DNA of 64,000 bases from Nostoc spongiaeforme FACHB-130 (lineage in GTDB: Bacteria; Cyanobacteriota; Cyanobacteriia; Cyanobacteriales; Nostocaceae): contig NZ_JACJTB010000003.1 in the NCBI RefSeq assembly GCF_014698475.1, forward strand, positions 1 through 64,000, in the 5' to 3' direction. Position 1 is the first letter of the stretch. Every line of letters starts with the position of its first letter. A model generated the notes under the pieces. It was not told the DNA's origin. It made no database searches and worked only from the letters and a program-made list of their open reading frames with translations. The position numbers were made by a program, and so were the translations under genes. Positions 51,402 through 60,520 of this stretch are shown here, one piece after another.

Positions 51402-53021
51402 ATGCAACAAGGAAGCTTTATTTGGGGTCATCGAGAAAAGCAGCATCGGGCGCTGGAAAAATGGATTGATCGCGTTTGGATATTAGTATTGCTGTTGGCG
51501 GCGGTACTATTATTTAGTATCAATCTGGGAAGCTTACCGCTACGAGATTGGGATGAAGGAACCATTGCCCAAATTTCCCGTGAAATTTGGAATGCACCCG
51601 CAGGTTCCCTACGTTGGCTTTATCCGACTTTAGGCGGCGAACCCTACTATAACAAGCCACCTCTAGCCCATTGGTTAATTGCGGGAACTTACGCTGTTGT
51701 CGGCGTGAATGAGTGGACAACACGTTTACCCGGAGCAATTTTAACAGCTTTGTCTGTGCCGTTGCTTTACTGCATTGGGCGAGAAATCTTTCGTCAACGT
51801 TGGGCGGCGGTTTATAGTGCTTTAATTTATCTGACAATGCTGCCTGTGGTACGTTATGGCAGATTAGCGATGAGCGATGGCGTGTTAGTCTGCTTTTTGC
51901 TAGTGATGATGCTGTGTGTATTGCGATCGCGCCGTGATTTACGCTATTGCTTGGGAGTGGGGATTAGTTTTGGTTTGATTTGCCTCACACAAGGGTTTTT
52001 CGGTATTTTTCTGGGTGCGATCGCCATGATATTTTTATTTTGGGATACCCCCAGATTGCTCACAAGTTACTATTTCTGGACAGGTATCTTGATCGGAATT
52101 TTGCCGGCTGTGGGTTGGTATGTTGCCCAAATCCGGCACTATGGTTATGCTGTTGTGGAAGCAGGCTTACAAAATCAATCTCGTAGCCAAGTTGATACAT
52201 TTCTCATCAACAGTTATCAAGTACCTTGGTATTACGTGATTGAGCTTTTGAAGTGGACATGGCCTTGGTTACTATTTTTACCCCAAACTGGGCGTTATGT
52301 TTGGGAAAATCGCAACCTCAGTTGGGCGAAATTAATTCAGGTGTGGTGTGGCTTTTACTTGGTTAGTATTTCTTTGTTAGATACCAAATTACCTTGGTAT
52401 ATCTTGCCAATTTACCCAGCTTTAGCTTTAGCTTTTGGGGCGCTATTAGCTGAGACAGAAAACTTACCTTTACTGTCATCTTATCCCCGGAGTTGGGTAG
52501 TGGGATTGTCTGTACTGGCGGTTCTGGCTTCTGCTAGTAGTATGTATTTTAGTTGGGGTATACCACCCAAAACAGATTTACAACTGATGTTTGCCGCAGT
52601 TGCAATCACGATGATTTTGGCAGCAATTTTAGCAGAACGTGGTGATGGACAATTTTTAAGGATTTTATTTTGGGGAAGTTATATTGCGTTATTTTTATTA
52701 GTCAAATCTAACTATTGGGCTTGGGAATTATCGGAAGCTTATCCAGTTAAACCAGTAGCGATGATGATCTCCCGTGTGAATCCTGCTGTCAAAAAGATTT
52801 ATACATCTTTTCCTTACCATCGTTCGTCTTTAGATTTTTACAGCGATCGCACTATTATTCCAGCTAAGGCAGACGAACTACAATATTATTGGCAATACAG
52901 CAGCAAACCCTACTTTTTACTCAATGGTGCAGCACTAAATAACCTCCAGTTAAAATCAATGAAAATCATCGATCAAGCTGAAGGTTGGAAATTAGTGACA
53001 AAAGAAGCACCAAGGTTATGA
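51402..53021 (+). CDS. Glycosyltransferase family 39 (ArnT/PMT-like) membrane protein
   Basis: This 539-residue protein has about eleven to twelve membrane helices. The first extracytoplasmic loop carries the catalytic acidic pair in LPLRDWDEGTIAQISREIW, followed by NKPPLAHWLIA and TRLPGAILTALSVPL, all typical of the PMT_2/ArnT family. These enzymes transfer a sugar from a polyprenyl phosphate donor to lipid A, proteins or other acceptors on the outside of the membrane. The acceptor here is unknown. Single gene. Confidence 0.9.
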   Translation: MQQGSFIWGHREKQHRALEKWIDRVWILVLLLAAVLLFSINLGSLPLRDWDEGTIAQISREIWNAPAGSLRWLYPTLGGEPYYNKPPLAHWLIAGTYAVVGVNEWTTRLPGAILTALSVPLLYCIGREIFRQRWAAVYSALIYLTMLPVVRYGRLAMSDGVLVCFLLVMMLCVLRSRRDLRYCLGVGISFGLICLTQGFFGIFLGAIAMIFLFWDTPRLLTSYYFWTGILIGILPAVGWYVAQIRHYGYAVVEAGLQNQSRSQVDTFLINSYQVPWYYVIELLKWTWPWLLFLPQTGRYVWENRNLSWAKLIQVWCGFYLVSISLLDTKLPWYILPIYPALALAFGALLAETENLPLLSSYPRSWVVGLSVLAVLASASSMYFSWGIPPKTDLQLMFAAVAITMILAAILAERGDGQFLRILFWGSYIALFLLVKSNYWAWELSEAYPVKPVAMMISRVNPAVKKIYTSFPYHRSSLDFYSDRTIIPAKADELQYYWQYSSKPYFLLNGAALNNLQLKSMKIIDQAEGWKLVTKEAPRL

Positions 53022-53084
53022 AGTGTGAAATTGCCGGAATTCATACTTCATACCAATTGAATATGAAGCTACACCTATAAATTC

Positions 53085-53114
53085 TGTAGAGACGTTGTAT
53101 ACAACGTCTCTACA
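53085..53114. repeat. 30-bp perfect palindrome TGTAGAGACGTTGTAT..., copy 2
   Basis: A perfect 30-bp palindrome, copy of 36891-36920, between the convergent GT39 and zinc-ribbon genes. It may work as a transcription terminator for both or be a tiny mobile repeat. Confidence 0.8.
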
Positions 53115-53116
53115 AC

Positions 53117-53485
53117 TTAGTCTTGAATTCTTTCGTTTTTCGGCAAAGTCAACTCATCGTGGTTGGTGTTTTGCTGCATAATGGCGATCGCACCGAATAA
53201 AACTGCACCGCCAAGTGCTAGAGTAAGCAAAGGTCGTCTTAGTGGGAGAAAATCCCGGACAATTCTGGCTAAGGGGCTACTTTGGCGACGCAATGCCGAA
53301 GCTAGAAGTATATGCTTAAAAGTAAAGGGGTCGCGGACATAATGACCGCTACGACAGACAACTAATCTTTCCTGGCAATAGGGACAGGTAAATAAACCTA
53401 TATAAGCCTTGATTGGTTTGGGTCTAGCATTTCTTTGGCAAATTGGGCAAGTAACATAATGATTATCAAATATGGGTGTGTTCAT
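53117..53485 (-). CDS. Small zinc-ribbon protein with one membrane helix
   Basis: This 122-residue protein has two CxxC knuckles, CPICQRNA and CPYCQERLVVC, forming a zinc ribbon near residues 14-45, and a membrane helix LLTLALGGAVLFGAIAIM near 87-105. I cannot name a family. It is convergent with the GT39 gene. The 622 bp between it and the ClC gene (53486-54107) hold no supported gene; the reading frames there look repeat-derived. Confidence 0.72.
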   Translation of the reverse strand: MNTPIFDNHYVTCPICQRNARPKPIKAYIGLFTCPYCQERLVVCRSGHYVRDPFTFKHILLASALRRQSSPLARIVRDFLPLRRPLLTLALGGAVLFGAIAIMQQNTNHDELTLPKNERIQD

Positions 53486-54107
53486 TTACCTTGTCCGCCT
53501 AGTCCATCTACTTGCTCGATAAAGATAGGTATATTGAATTTGGGAGTAACACATAGTAGCTTTACTAATTGAGGATGATGACCTGAAGCCAGTGATTTAG
53601 GATTGACTCTGAACGTGGGGGTACAGAAGTTGAAGATTTTAAATGGAGGATTTTGGATACTTTCTGCCCAGCAGCGACGACAGATGAACCAAAAAAATCT
53701 AAAATCGGCAATCTCAAATCGAAAATCGGCACAGTCAATCATCCTTTAAGTGTTCTACTAGGGATAACTCAATGGTTGCAACACGAGTATAGCTAGATTT
53801 GAGTGAAGATGACTGCTGTTTGCTGCTCACTTATGGTACATCTACTCAATACCTTAATAATGTATTTTATCGGAAGAAAATTGCGAAACTGCTAATTTTT
53901 ACCATACCAGCGATCGCTGACCATTGAATATTAATTTTCCGTCATCTGGCTGTTCTCCTAGAAAACTTTCACCCAATACATTTTTTTAATCAAAGCTTTA
54001 TAAATCCCGCTAATCTCACTTACTTGTCTGGTTGATAAATAATGGCTCACAATGAGAAATAACAGATAACTATTTAAATTTTTTCTTACATTTACCCCAA
54101 CCGTTCA

Positions 54108-56006
54108 ATGACTCTCTTGCCTCCCACCAACGTCAGGAAGGTAACGGAACAACCTGCACTTCCTACACCTACTAACCGCTTAACACATCTCATTAACCGT
54201 TTTCAACCCACACCGGAAACAGTTGTGCTGTTTTTAGCCATATTAATTGGTGGTGGTACTGGTATGGGTGTAGTGACATTCCACTATTTAATTGAGCTAA
54301 TTCACCATCTGATGTTAGAAGATTTGATGAGTGTAATTGGCGCTTGGGGCGGCTGGACTTTAGCCTGTGTCCCCATTTTGGGTGGATTAGTTGTCGGATT
54401 AATGCGCTGGCGCACCCAAGATTTTGGCCCTAGTTTGTCAACTTTAATCGCCGCCTCCCAAGGAACAGCAGTTCAGCGTCCCTTAAGGCCTGTCACCAAA
54501 ATGATTGCCGCATCTGTTTCTTTGGGAAGTGGGGCTTCGTTGGGGCCAGAAGGGCCGAGTGTGGAAATTGGCGCTAACTTTGGGATGTTGTTGTCGCTCA
54601 TTCTCCAAGTCTCCCAAGAACGTCAGCGTTTGCTGTTAAGTGCTGGTGCAGCCGCAGGTTTAGCCGCCGGATTTAATGCACCGATCGCTGGGGTATTTTT
54701 TGCCTTAGAAGTAGTTATGGGGGCGACATCTTTTGCCACTTCGGCGGTGAGTGTGGTGTTACTCGCGGCGGTGGTGGCGGCGTTAATTGCCCAAATTGGC
54801 TTAGGGACGCAACCTGCCTTTACTTTACCTGCATACCAAGTCCGTAGCCCGTTTGAATTACCTTTGTATCTCGGCTTGGGTTTGGGCGCGAGTTTAATTT
54901 CTTTGTCTTATACCGAATTAATTCGGTTAGCGAAAGCTGGCTTTGCTGGTACAATTCCTGGCTTGGAATTTTTTCAAAGTATCCCCAAATCAATTCACCC
55001 AATTATCGGCGGGGTAATTTTAGGCCTAGTGGCTTTGCAATTTCCCCAAATTTTAGGCATTGGTTATGGTACTGTCCAAGCCATGCTGCAAGATGTGGAA
55101 TTTTCCTTAAATCTGTTGCTGGCTTTGCTGGTAGTAAAATTATTAATGACAGCCATTAGTGCCGGGAGTGGTTTTGTGGGTGGTTTATTTGCCCCAGCCA
55201 TGTTTTTAGGCGCTTCTTTCGGCTCGGCTTATGCCAAAATTTTATGTCTCATCGTCCCAGGAATTGACGCATATATGGCCGCACCCCCAGCTTATGCAAT
55301 GGTGGGGATGGCTGCTGTGTTGGCTGCTAGTGTGAGAGCGCCATTAACTGCGATTATTATGCTGTTTGAATTAACTCGTGATTACCGCATTGTTTTACCG
55401 TTAATGGCTGCGGTGGGTTTAAGTGTATGGTTGATAGACCAAATTAAACCAAATGTTAACTCTAACTCGAAGCTGCAACAATTTGGTTTAGCCGATTTAA
55501 AGGATGAGCAAGCAGAAATTGTGCAGGAAATTTTAGTGGAAGATGCTGTACTTTCCTGCCCAAAAAAATTACCTGCAACTTTAGGATTGTTAGAAGCCGC
55601 GATAGAAATGACCCGCGATCGCATACGCAGTGCTTTAGTAATTAATGAAGCCCAGCAATTAGTCGGGATTATTTCTTTAGAAGATATTAATCGCGCTCTG
55701 ACTCGCTGGCAAAATTACCAAAATTCTGCCACAGAAAATAATGGTGAATTATCCAATCAAACTCTCATGGATATTTGCACCACAGAAATTCTCTATGCTT
55801 GGCGGGATGAACCTTTATCTGAAGCTTTAGATCGGATGGCTTTGCGTGGTTTGCATCAATTACCAGTGGTAGCTAGAGACAACCAAGAGCGCATTTTGGG
55901 TTTATTAGAAAAAGAGCAAATTGCATTAACCTGCAATTTAGCCGCCACCCGCAAAACACTCCATAAATATATTTTTAGTCAAAAGTCAATGGTCAAAGAT
56001 CAATAG
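54108..56006 (+). CDS. ClC-family chloride channel/antiporter with CBS domains
   Basis: This 632-residue protein has the ClC core of about ten to twelve helices (35-450). Selectivity-filter segments are visible: SLGSGASLGPEGPSVEIGAN (with the gating Glu in GPEGP), GLAAGFNAPIAGVFFALE, and SAGSGFVGGLFAPAMFLGAS. Two C-terminal CBS domains (about 475-615) presumably sense adenine nucleotides. Members are Cl-/H+ exchangers or channels; whether the proton glutamate is present was not established. Single gene. Confidence 0.92.
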   Translation: MTLLPPTNVRKVTEQPALPTPTNRLTHLINRFQPTPETVVLFLAILIGGGTGMGVVTFHYLIELIHHLMLEDLMSVIGAWGGWTLACVPILGGLVVGLMRWRTQDFGPSLSTLIAASQGTAVQRPLRPVTKMIAASVSLGSGASLGPEGPSVEIGANFGMLLSLILQVSQERQRLLLSAGAAAGLAAGFNAPIAGVFFALEVVMGATSFATSAVSVVLLAAVVAALIAQIGLGTQPAFTLPAYQVRSPFELPLYLGLGLGASLISLSYTELIRLAKAGFAGTIPGLEFFQSIPKSIHPIIGGVILGLVALQFPQILGIGYGTVQAMLQDVEFSLNLLLALLVVKLLMTAISAGSGFVGGLFAPAMFLGASFGSAYAKILCLIVPGIDAYMAAPPAYAMVGMAAVLAASVRAPLTAIIMLFELTRDYRIVLPLMAAVGLSVWLIDQIKPNVNSNSKLQQFGLADLKDEQAEIVQEILVEDAVLSCPKKLPATLGLLEAAIEMTRDRIRSALVINEAQQLVGIISLEDINRALTRWQNYQNSATENNGELSNQTLMDICTTEILYAWRDEPLSEALDRMALRGLHQLPVVARDNQERILGLLEKEQIALTCNLAATRKTLHKYIFSQKSMVKDQ

Positions 56007-56064
56007 TTAATAGTCATGATTTCTATTGACTGTTGACTCTTGACTTTGCACTCTTGACTATTTA

Positions 56065-56478
56065 TTATGCTGAGGCTTCGATTTCCTCAATACCTTCTCT
56101 GTCTTCTGGATCTACTTGACGCAGACGAATGTGCTTCTTCCCTAAAGTGATCAGAAATTCGTCACCAGGCTTGAGATTCATCTGTTTTGTGTAAGCAGAA
56201 CCAATCAGTAAGTTACCGTTGGATTGCACACTAATCCGATAGCTGGCACTGCGTCCGCCCCGTCCATTTGCATTCGGCGCACTATCTAATTGAATGCCTT
56301 CAGCATCAATGAGAGCATTCAAAAATTTCATCATATTGACACGCTCTATACCATTTTTGGTCACGGTATAGTAGCCGCACTCCTTAGCTTTTTCTTCTTT
56401 GCTAAGGTTCTCTAGCTCTTTGACTTTTTTGAGCAGATCCTCCCCAACTAGGGGTTCAATTTTTTTCTGTTTAGGCAT
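56065..56478 (-). CDS. cyAbrB-type transcriptional regulator
   Basis: With the ATG at 56478 the product is 137 residues. It has the cyanobacterial AbrB layout: N-terminal LLKKVKELENLSKEEKAKEC, the GYYTVTKNGIERVNMMKFLN segment, and a C-terminal AbrB-like fold (SYRISVQSNGNLLIGSAYTK, then MNLKPGDEFLITLGKKHI). Unlike Bacillus AbrB, the DNA-binding domain is C-terminal. These regulators control nitrogen, carbon and stress genes in cyanobacteria; I do not separate the two paralogue types. It is divergent from the Rrf2 gene across 436 bp of AT-rich sequence holding TTGACTA-type repeats. Confidence 0.9.
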   Translation of the reverse strand: MPKQKKIEPLVGEDLLKKVKELENLSKEEKAKECGYYTVTKNGIERVNMMKFLNALIDAEGIQLDSAPNANGRGGRSASYRISVQSNGNLLIGSAYTKQMNLKPGDEFLITLGKKHIRLRQVDPEDREGIEEIEASA

Positions 56479-56914
56479 CAACTTAGGTTGAAAATGAATG
56501 GTTGAAGTAGTTGAATCGATTTTATTTTAGCTGAGGTTGAGTTGATAGGAACAAAATTCATTCGTTTTTATATCAACCTAGCCAAGTATATTACAATCCT
56601 AGCCAGAATTGTTGCACAATTATCAATAATGTCAAGACAATCTATTGTTTAGATATCGACAATGCTGATGGCTATATATAGTTTGGAAAAAACTGCTAAA
56701 CTATAATTGTTTAAGTTTTTTAAACTAAGACAAAAAAGTTTATCTACTCAGTCAGCTTGCTTCTGGGAACATAAAATGATAAGCAACCCTGATTTTTAGT
56801 CAATCATCCATAGTCCACAGTCAAAGGCAAAATCTATTTATTAGTAATTTTCTAACTTGTGACTATTGACCATTGAGCATTGACTATTGACTTTTGACTC
56901 TTGACTAAAAAATA

Positions 56915-57358
56915 ATGAAACTAACTACCAAAGGACATTACAGTGTCAAAGCATTGCTAGATTTAAGCTTACAGCCAGATTATGGGCCGGTATCTGTCAG
57001 AGCGATCGCTCAACGTCAAGATATTCCTGCACCATACCTGGAAAAATTACTAATAGAAATGCGCCGTTCGGGGTTAGTTAAATCAATTCGGGGCAGCATT
57101 GGTGGCTACCAACTAGCAAGAGAACCCAAAGAAATATCTATCGGACAAATATTAGAAGCCGTCGGCGAGACCATTACCCATATTCCCGATCGCCACCCAA
57201 CACCAATACAAGCAGAAGATTGGGTAACATACACTCTCTGGCAAAGACTCAACCAAAAACTGAAAGAAGCTTTATACAGCATTACCTTGGCTGATCTTTA
57301 TTACGATGCCCGCAGTTGGCAAGCATCTTTAGGGGAAGAAGCAAGTTTTGTGGTTTAG
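56915..57358 (+). CDS. Rrf2-family transcriptional regulator
   Basis: This 147-residue winged-helix protein begins with the Rrf2 signature KLTTKGHYSVKALLDLSLQP, then VRAIAQRQDIPAPYLEKLLI (recognition helix) and SIRGSIGGYQLAREPKEISI (wing). The cysteines that bind the iron-sulfur cluster in IscR are absent: there is no cysteine in the protein, so it is not a cluster sensor of IscR type. Upstream are TTGACTA-type repeats; the target genes are unknown. Confidence 0.9.
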   Translation: MKLTTKGHYSVKALLDLSLQPDYGPVSVRAIAQRQDIPAPYLEKLLIEMRRSGLVKSIRGSIGGYQLAREPKEISIGQILEAVGETITHIPDRHPTPIQAEDWVTYTLWQRLNQKLKEALYSITLADLYYDARSWQASLGEEASFVV

Positions 57359-57422
57359 TCAGTGGTCATTAGTCATTAGAGGATGTTTTAAAATTCCTAG
57401 CGTTGGTAGCCAAACATTTTAG

Positions 57423-57500
57423 ATCCCCCTAAATCCCCCTTAGCAAGGGGGACTGTAAGAGACTCTTAGCCCACCTTTTTAAGGGGGGTTGGGGGGATCT
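57423..57500. repeat. CCCCCTAAATCCCCC-type repeat
   Basis: A long imperfect palindrome between the Rrf2 and cbiB genes, starting GATCCCCCTAAATCCCCCTT and ending GGGGGGTTGGGGGGATC. The same family surrounds the MITE near 27981-28180. A TGACAAA-type tandem repeat (57559-57590) follows and runs into the cbiB start. Confidence 0.7.
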
Positions 57501-57590
57501 GGAAGTGCAGATAAACACAACTAACCGCTTTTAAAAAAACCTCTTAGCAACACTCCAGACAAATGACTAATGACAAATGACAAAGGACAA

Positions 57591-58547
57591 ATGACATTAA
57601 TCATCGCAGCAATTTTAGATTTCTTAATAGGTGATCCTTGGGGTTGGCCGCATCCAGTCCAAGTCATGGGATGGATAATTTCTCGCTTCACAAAATTTGC
57701 ATTATCGATATGTCAAAATTCCATAACACAAAGAATCGCGGGAATTGTCCTGGCGATGATTTTAATTATGGGTAGTGGCGGCATCGGCTGGTTAATCATT
57801 CGCGTTGCTCACTGGTTACATCCAATATTTGCCATAGTTATAGAAAGTATTATTTTGGCTAGTTGTTTTGCCTTGAGAAGTTTACGAACCGCCGCCACTG
57901 ATGTTTTACAACCTTTAATTGCGGGTAATTTATCCCAGGCGCGTCAAGCTTTAAGTAATTATGTGGGTCGAGATACCCAAAACCTTTCAGAAGCAGAAAT
58001 TTTGCGTGCTGTGTTAGAAACAGTCACCGAAAATGCCACCGATGGAGTTATGGCTCCATTGTTTTATGCTGTAGTTGGTGCTTGCTTGCCAAATGTAGGT
58101 GCAGTTCCTTTGGCTTTAGCCTATAAAGCCAGCAGCACCTTAGATTCAATGGTGGGTTATAAAGAAGCGCCTTACACTTATATAGGTTGGTTTAGCGCCC
58201 GGTTAGAAGATTATTTAACTTGGCTACCTTGTCGCTTAACTGTAATTACTTTGGCACTGTTATCGGGTAAGTTATTGCATGTTTGGCGGATATGTCGCAG
58301 AGATGCCATTTTAGATCCCAGTCCCAATTCTGGTTGGAGTGAATGTGCTTATGCGGCAATTTTGGGTGTACAGATGGGTGGGATAAATTGGTATCGGGGT
58401 GTGGCGAAAGAGAAACCCTTGTTAGGTGATGCCATTTACCCAATTACGGCGACTAGTATTGATCAAGCTTTACAACTAACGCGCTATAGCTTTTTATTGT
58501 GGTTAGGAATAGCGATCACTATACTATTCTTGCTGCCAAACAGGTAA
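57591..58547 (+). CDS. cbiB: Adenosylcobinamide-phosphate synthase CbiB/CobD
   Basis: I prefer ATG 57591 (318 residues); an ATG at 57570 lies inside a tandem repeat. This membrane protein of the cobalamin pathway attaches aminopropanol (phosphate) to adenosylcobyric acid. Characteristic blocks are LDFLIGDPWGWPHPVQVMG, VTENATDGVMAPLFYAVVG, ALAYKASSTLDSMVGYK, and WSECAYAAILGVQMGGINWY. About five hydrophobic segments are visible. No other cobalamin gene is adjacent. Confidence 0.93.
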   Translation: MTLIIAAILDFLIGDPWGWPHPVQVMGWIISRFTKFALSICQNSITQRIAGIVLAMILIMGSGGIGWLIIRVAHWLHPIFAIVIESIILASCFALRSLRTAATDVLQPLIAGNLSQARQALSNYVGRDTQNLSEAEILRAVLETVTENATDGVMAPLFYAVVGACLPNVGAVPLALAYKASSTLDSMVGYKEAPYTYIGWFSARLEDYLTWLPCRLTVITLALLSGKLLHVWRICRRDAILDPSPNSGWSECAYAAILGVQMGGINWYRGVAKEKPLLGDAIYPITATSIDQALQLTRYSFLLWLGIAITILFLLPNR

Positions 58548-58596
58548 TGATAGAAGTAATCAGTCAATTGACTATTGACTATTAACCAAACTTTTT

Positions 58597-59133
58597 ATGT
58601 GTGCAAAAGTAGTTGAAATTCTCTCATCAGAAGATTTACGGCGTACCTTAACTCGCTTGGCTTCCCAAATTGTCGAGCGATCGCGCGATTTATCGCAATT
58701 AGTACTTATGGGTATTTATACCAGAGGCGTACCCTTAGCAGAATTACTAGCACGTCAAATTGAAACCCTAGAAGGCGTAAGCGTACCTGTAGGAGCTTTA
58801 GATATTACTTTTTATCGAGATGACCTTGACAAAATTGGCTTGCGGACTCCTGCCAAAACCAACATTCCTTTTGACCTGACTGGAAAAACCGTCGTCTTGG
58901 TAGATGATGTCATTTTCAAAGGTAGAACCATTCGCGCTGCTTTAAACGCTGTGACTGAGTATGGTAGACCGGAAATTATTCGTTTAGCAGTGTTAGTAGA
59001 CAGGGGTCATCGAGAAGTACCAATTCAAGCAGATTTTGTTGGCAAACAATTACCCACCGCTAAAGAAGAAGTCGTCAAAGTTTATTTACAAGATTTAGAT
59101 GGGCGAGATGCAGTAGAGTTAATTGGAGATTAA
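58597..59133 (+). CDS. pyrR: PyrR bifunctional regulator/uracil phosphoribosyltransferase
   Basis: This 178-residue protein is typical in length. The PRPP-binding loop is [20 protein letters not shown] near residue 100-120, with [12 protein letters not shown] and [10 protein letters not shown] before it and [17 protein letters not shown] after it. In Gram-positive bacteria PyrR binds pyr mRNA and causes attenuation when UMP is high; in cyanobacteria only the phosphoribosyltransferase fold is certain. Single gene, 49 bp after cbiB on the same strand. Confidence 0.9.
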   Translation: MCAKVVEILSSEDLRRTLTRLASQIVERSRDLSQLVLMGIYTRGVPLAELLARQIETLEGVSVPVGALDITFYRDDLDKIGLRTPAKTNIPFDLTGKTVVLVDDVIFKGRTIRAALNAVTEYGRPEIIRLAVLVDRGHREVPIQADFVGKQLPTAKEEVVKVYLQDLDGRDAVELIGD

Positions 59134-59299
59134 AACCAGTGGTTGCACAAAATTAAATTCATGCGTGGAGGTAGGGAACAGAAAAAGAATGTGTCTAATT
59201 AATTCTGTGTGAGTAGTTAGGACTATGTTTGTGGCTGAAACTTCTGAACATACTCAGAACTCAGCACTCAGAACTCAGCACTCTATAAGGTTTTAACCC

Positions 59300-59929
59300 T
59301 TGACTAGTCAACTCTTATCAAAAGAAAAATTGCAAGCATCACTCCAGAATATCCAAACCAACAGTGATGACTCTCCCATAACCAATTTGCAGCTAGACAA
59401 AACTACAGCCGCAGAAATTGAACAATTAACCACAGAACTAGAAAGTGTTAATCCTTATCCTTACCCGCTTGTATCTGCGATTGCTTTACTAGATGGCGCT
59501 TGGCAATTGCAATACTCCACCGCCAGAGAAATCCGTTCTTTAGCTTCCTTGCCACTAGGCTTAAAGGTAGGTAGAGTTTATCAAGTGATTGATGTTGCCA
59601 ATCAAAGATTTTTCAATTTAGCTCAAGTGAAACATGCTCTGGGGCTAGTATCGGGATACGTAAGAGTCACAGCTAATTTCGAGCCTGTAGCCGACAAACG
59701 CATCAACGTCTATTTTGACAAACGCTACCTATCAGTTGAGAAGATTATTGGGATTAACACTCCGCAACTCAATCCATTTAAGGTGATTCCTGCTAATAAT
59801 CCTGCTGGTAGAGTCGCCACCCTTGACATTACTTACCTGGATGAAACCTTAAGAATTGGACGTGGTGGTGATGGTAGTTTGTTTATTCTGACTAAATCTG
59901 AGCATTTACTAGAAGGCTCAGGTGATTGA
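59300..59929 (+). CDS. PAP/fibrillin family protein
   Basis: This 209-residue protein starts at TTG 59300, with TAAGG at nine nt; no methionine lies close downstream. The domain shows LLDGAWQLQYSTAREIRSLA, then GRVYQVIDVANQRFFNLAQV and the end TLDITYLDETLRIGRGGDGS plus LFIL, all typical of plastid-lipid-associated proteins. Plant and cyanobacterial members associate with thylakoids and lipid droplets and protect against photo-oxidative stress. Single gene; TGAGTTC/AACTCAGCA-type repeats lie upstream. Confidence 0.88.
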   Translation: MTSQLLSKEKLQASLQNIQTNSDDSPITNLQLDKTTAAEIEQLTTELESVNPYPYPLVSAIALLDGAWQLQYSTAREIRSLASLPLGLKVGRVYQVIDVANQRFFNLAQVKHALGLVSGYVRVTANFEPVADKRINVYFDKRYLSVEKIIGINTPQLNPFKVIPANNPAGRVATLDITYLDETLRIGRGGDGSLFILTKSEHLLEGSGD

Positions 59930-60002
59930 ATTTTGTAGAAGCGATCGCATTTTTGCCTGTATATAGTTTGATAAAACAAGGGTAGAGTTTGAGCTACCAC
60001 TA

Positions 60003-60194
60003 ATGACTACTACCAAAATTCATTTAGCTGTTGCCATTCATCAGATGATTTTGTTGGTGTTTTACACAGAGATTGATTGCTGGCAGTTTCGGTTAATTAG
60101 TCCTGGTGGTGCCGTTTTTGGTGAGCGCAAACTTTACTTTACACCCGAAGCGGCGGAGAAAGCAGGGCGGGAGTGGATTCAACAAGGTTCTTAA
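60003..60194 (+). CDS. Small conserved protein
   Basis: A 63-residue protein, with IHLAVAIHQMILLVFYTEID, WQFRLISPGGAVFGERKLYF and a helix TPEAAEKAGREWIQ. It reads as a small folded protein. I do not recognise a function. No clear ribosome binding site is seen, and the following 326 bp (60195-60520) hold nothing recognisable. Confidence 0.6.
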   Translation: MTTTKIHLAVAIHQMILLVFYTEIDCWQFRLISPGGAVFGERKLYFTPEAAEKAGREWIQQGS

Positions 60195-60520
60195 TTCAGA
60201 AACTCTTACACTCCACATCCAGTCTAAACAGCAAACAGAACAATAGCTCTACCTGAACCCCTAGCAGGTTGATTCTGCACTGTGTTCTTGAAAGAAAATC
60301 TGTAACTCATGGATTTTTGAAATCTGTGTATTTTTAGTATTACTTATATAATACAAATATATTACATTGGTTGTCTACTCTAAATAGTTTTGCAAGTAAC
60401 TGAGGGTGAACAGCTTCATTTCTGCTATCAGCCGTTGTCTCAAAGGTGGTTCTTGGCTGAGGGAAAGCCACATTAAAGTACCGCGCTTTTACCAAGACAA
60501 AGGCGATCGCGTCATAAAGT

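Noticed and set aside
53482-53742. 86-codon minus-strand frame upstream of the zinc-ribbon gene
   Set aside because: Starts with repeat-like CRFEIADFRF-type coding typical of tandem repeat DNA; no ribosome site or domain.
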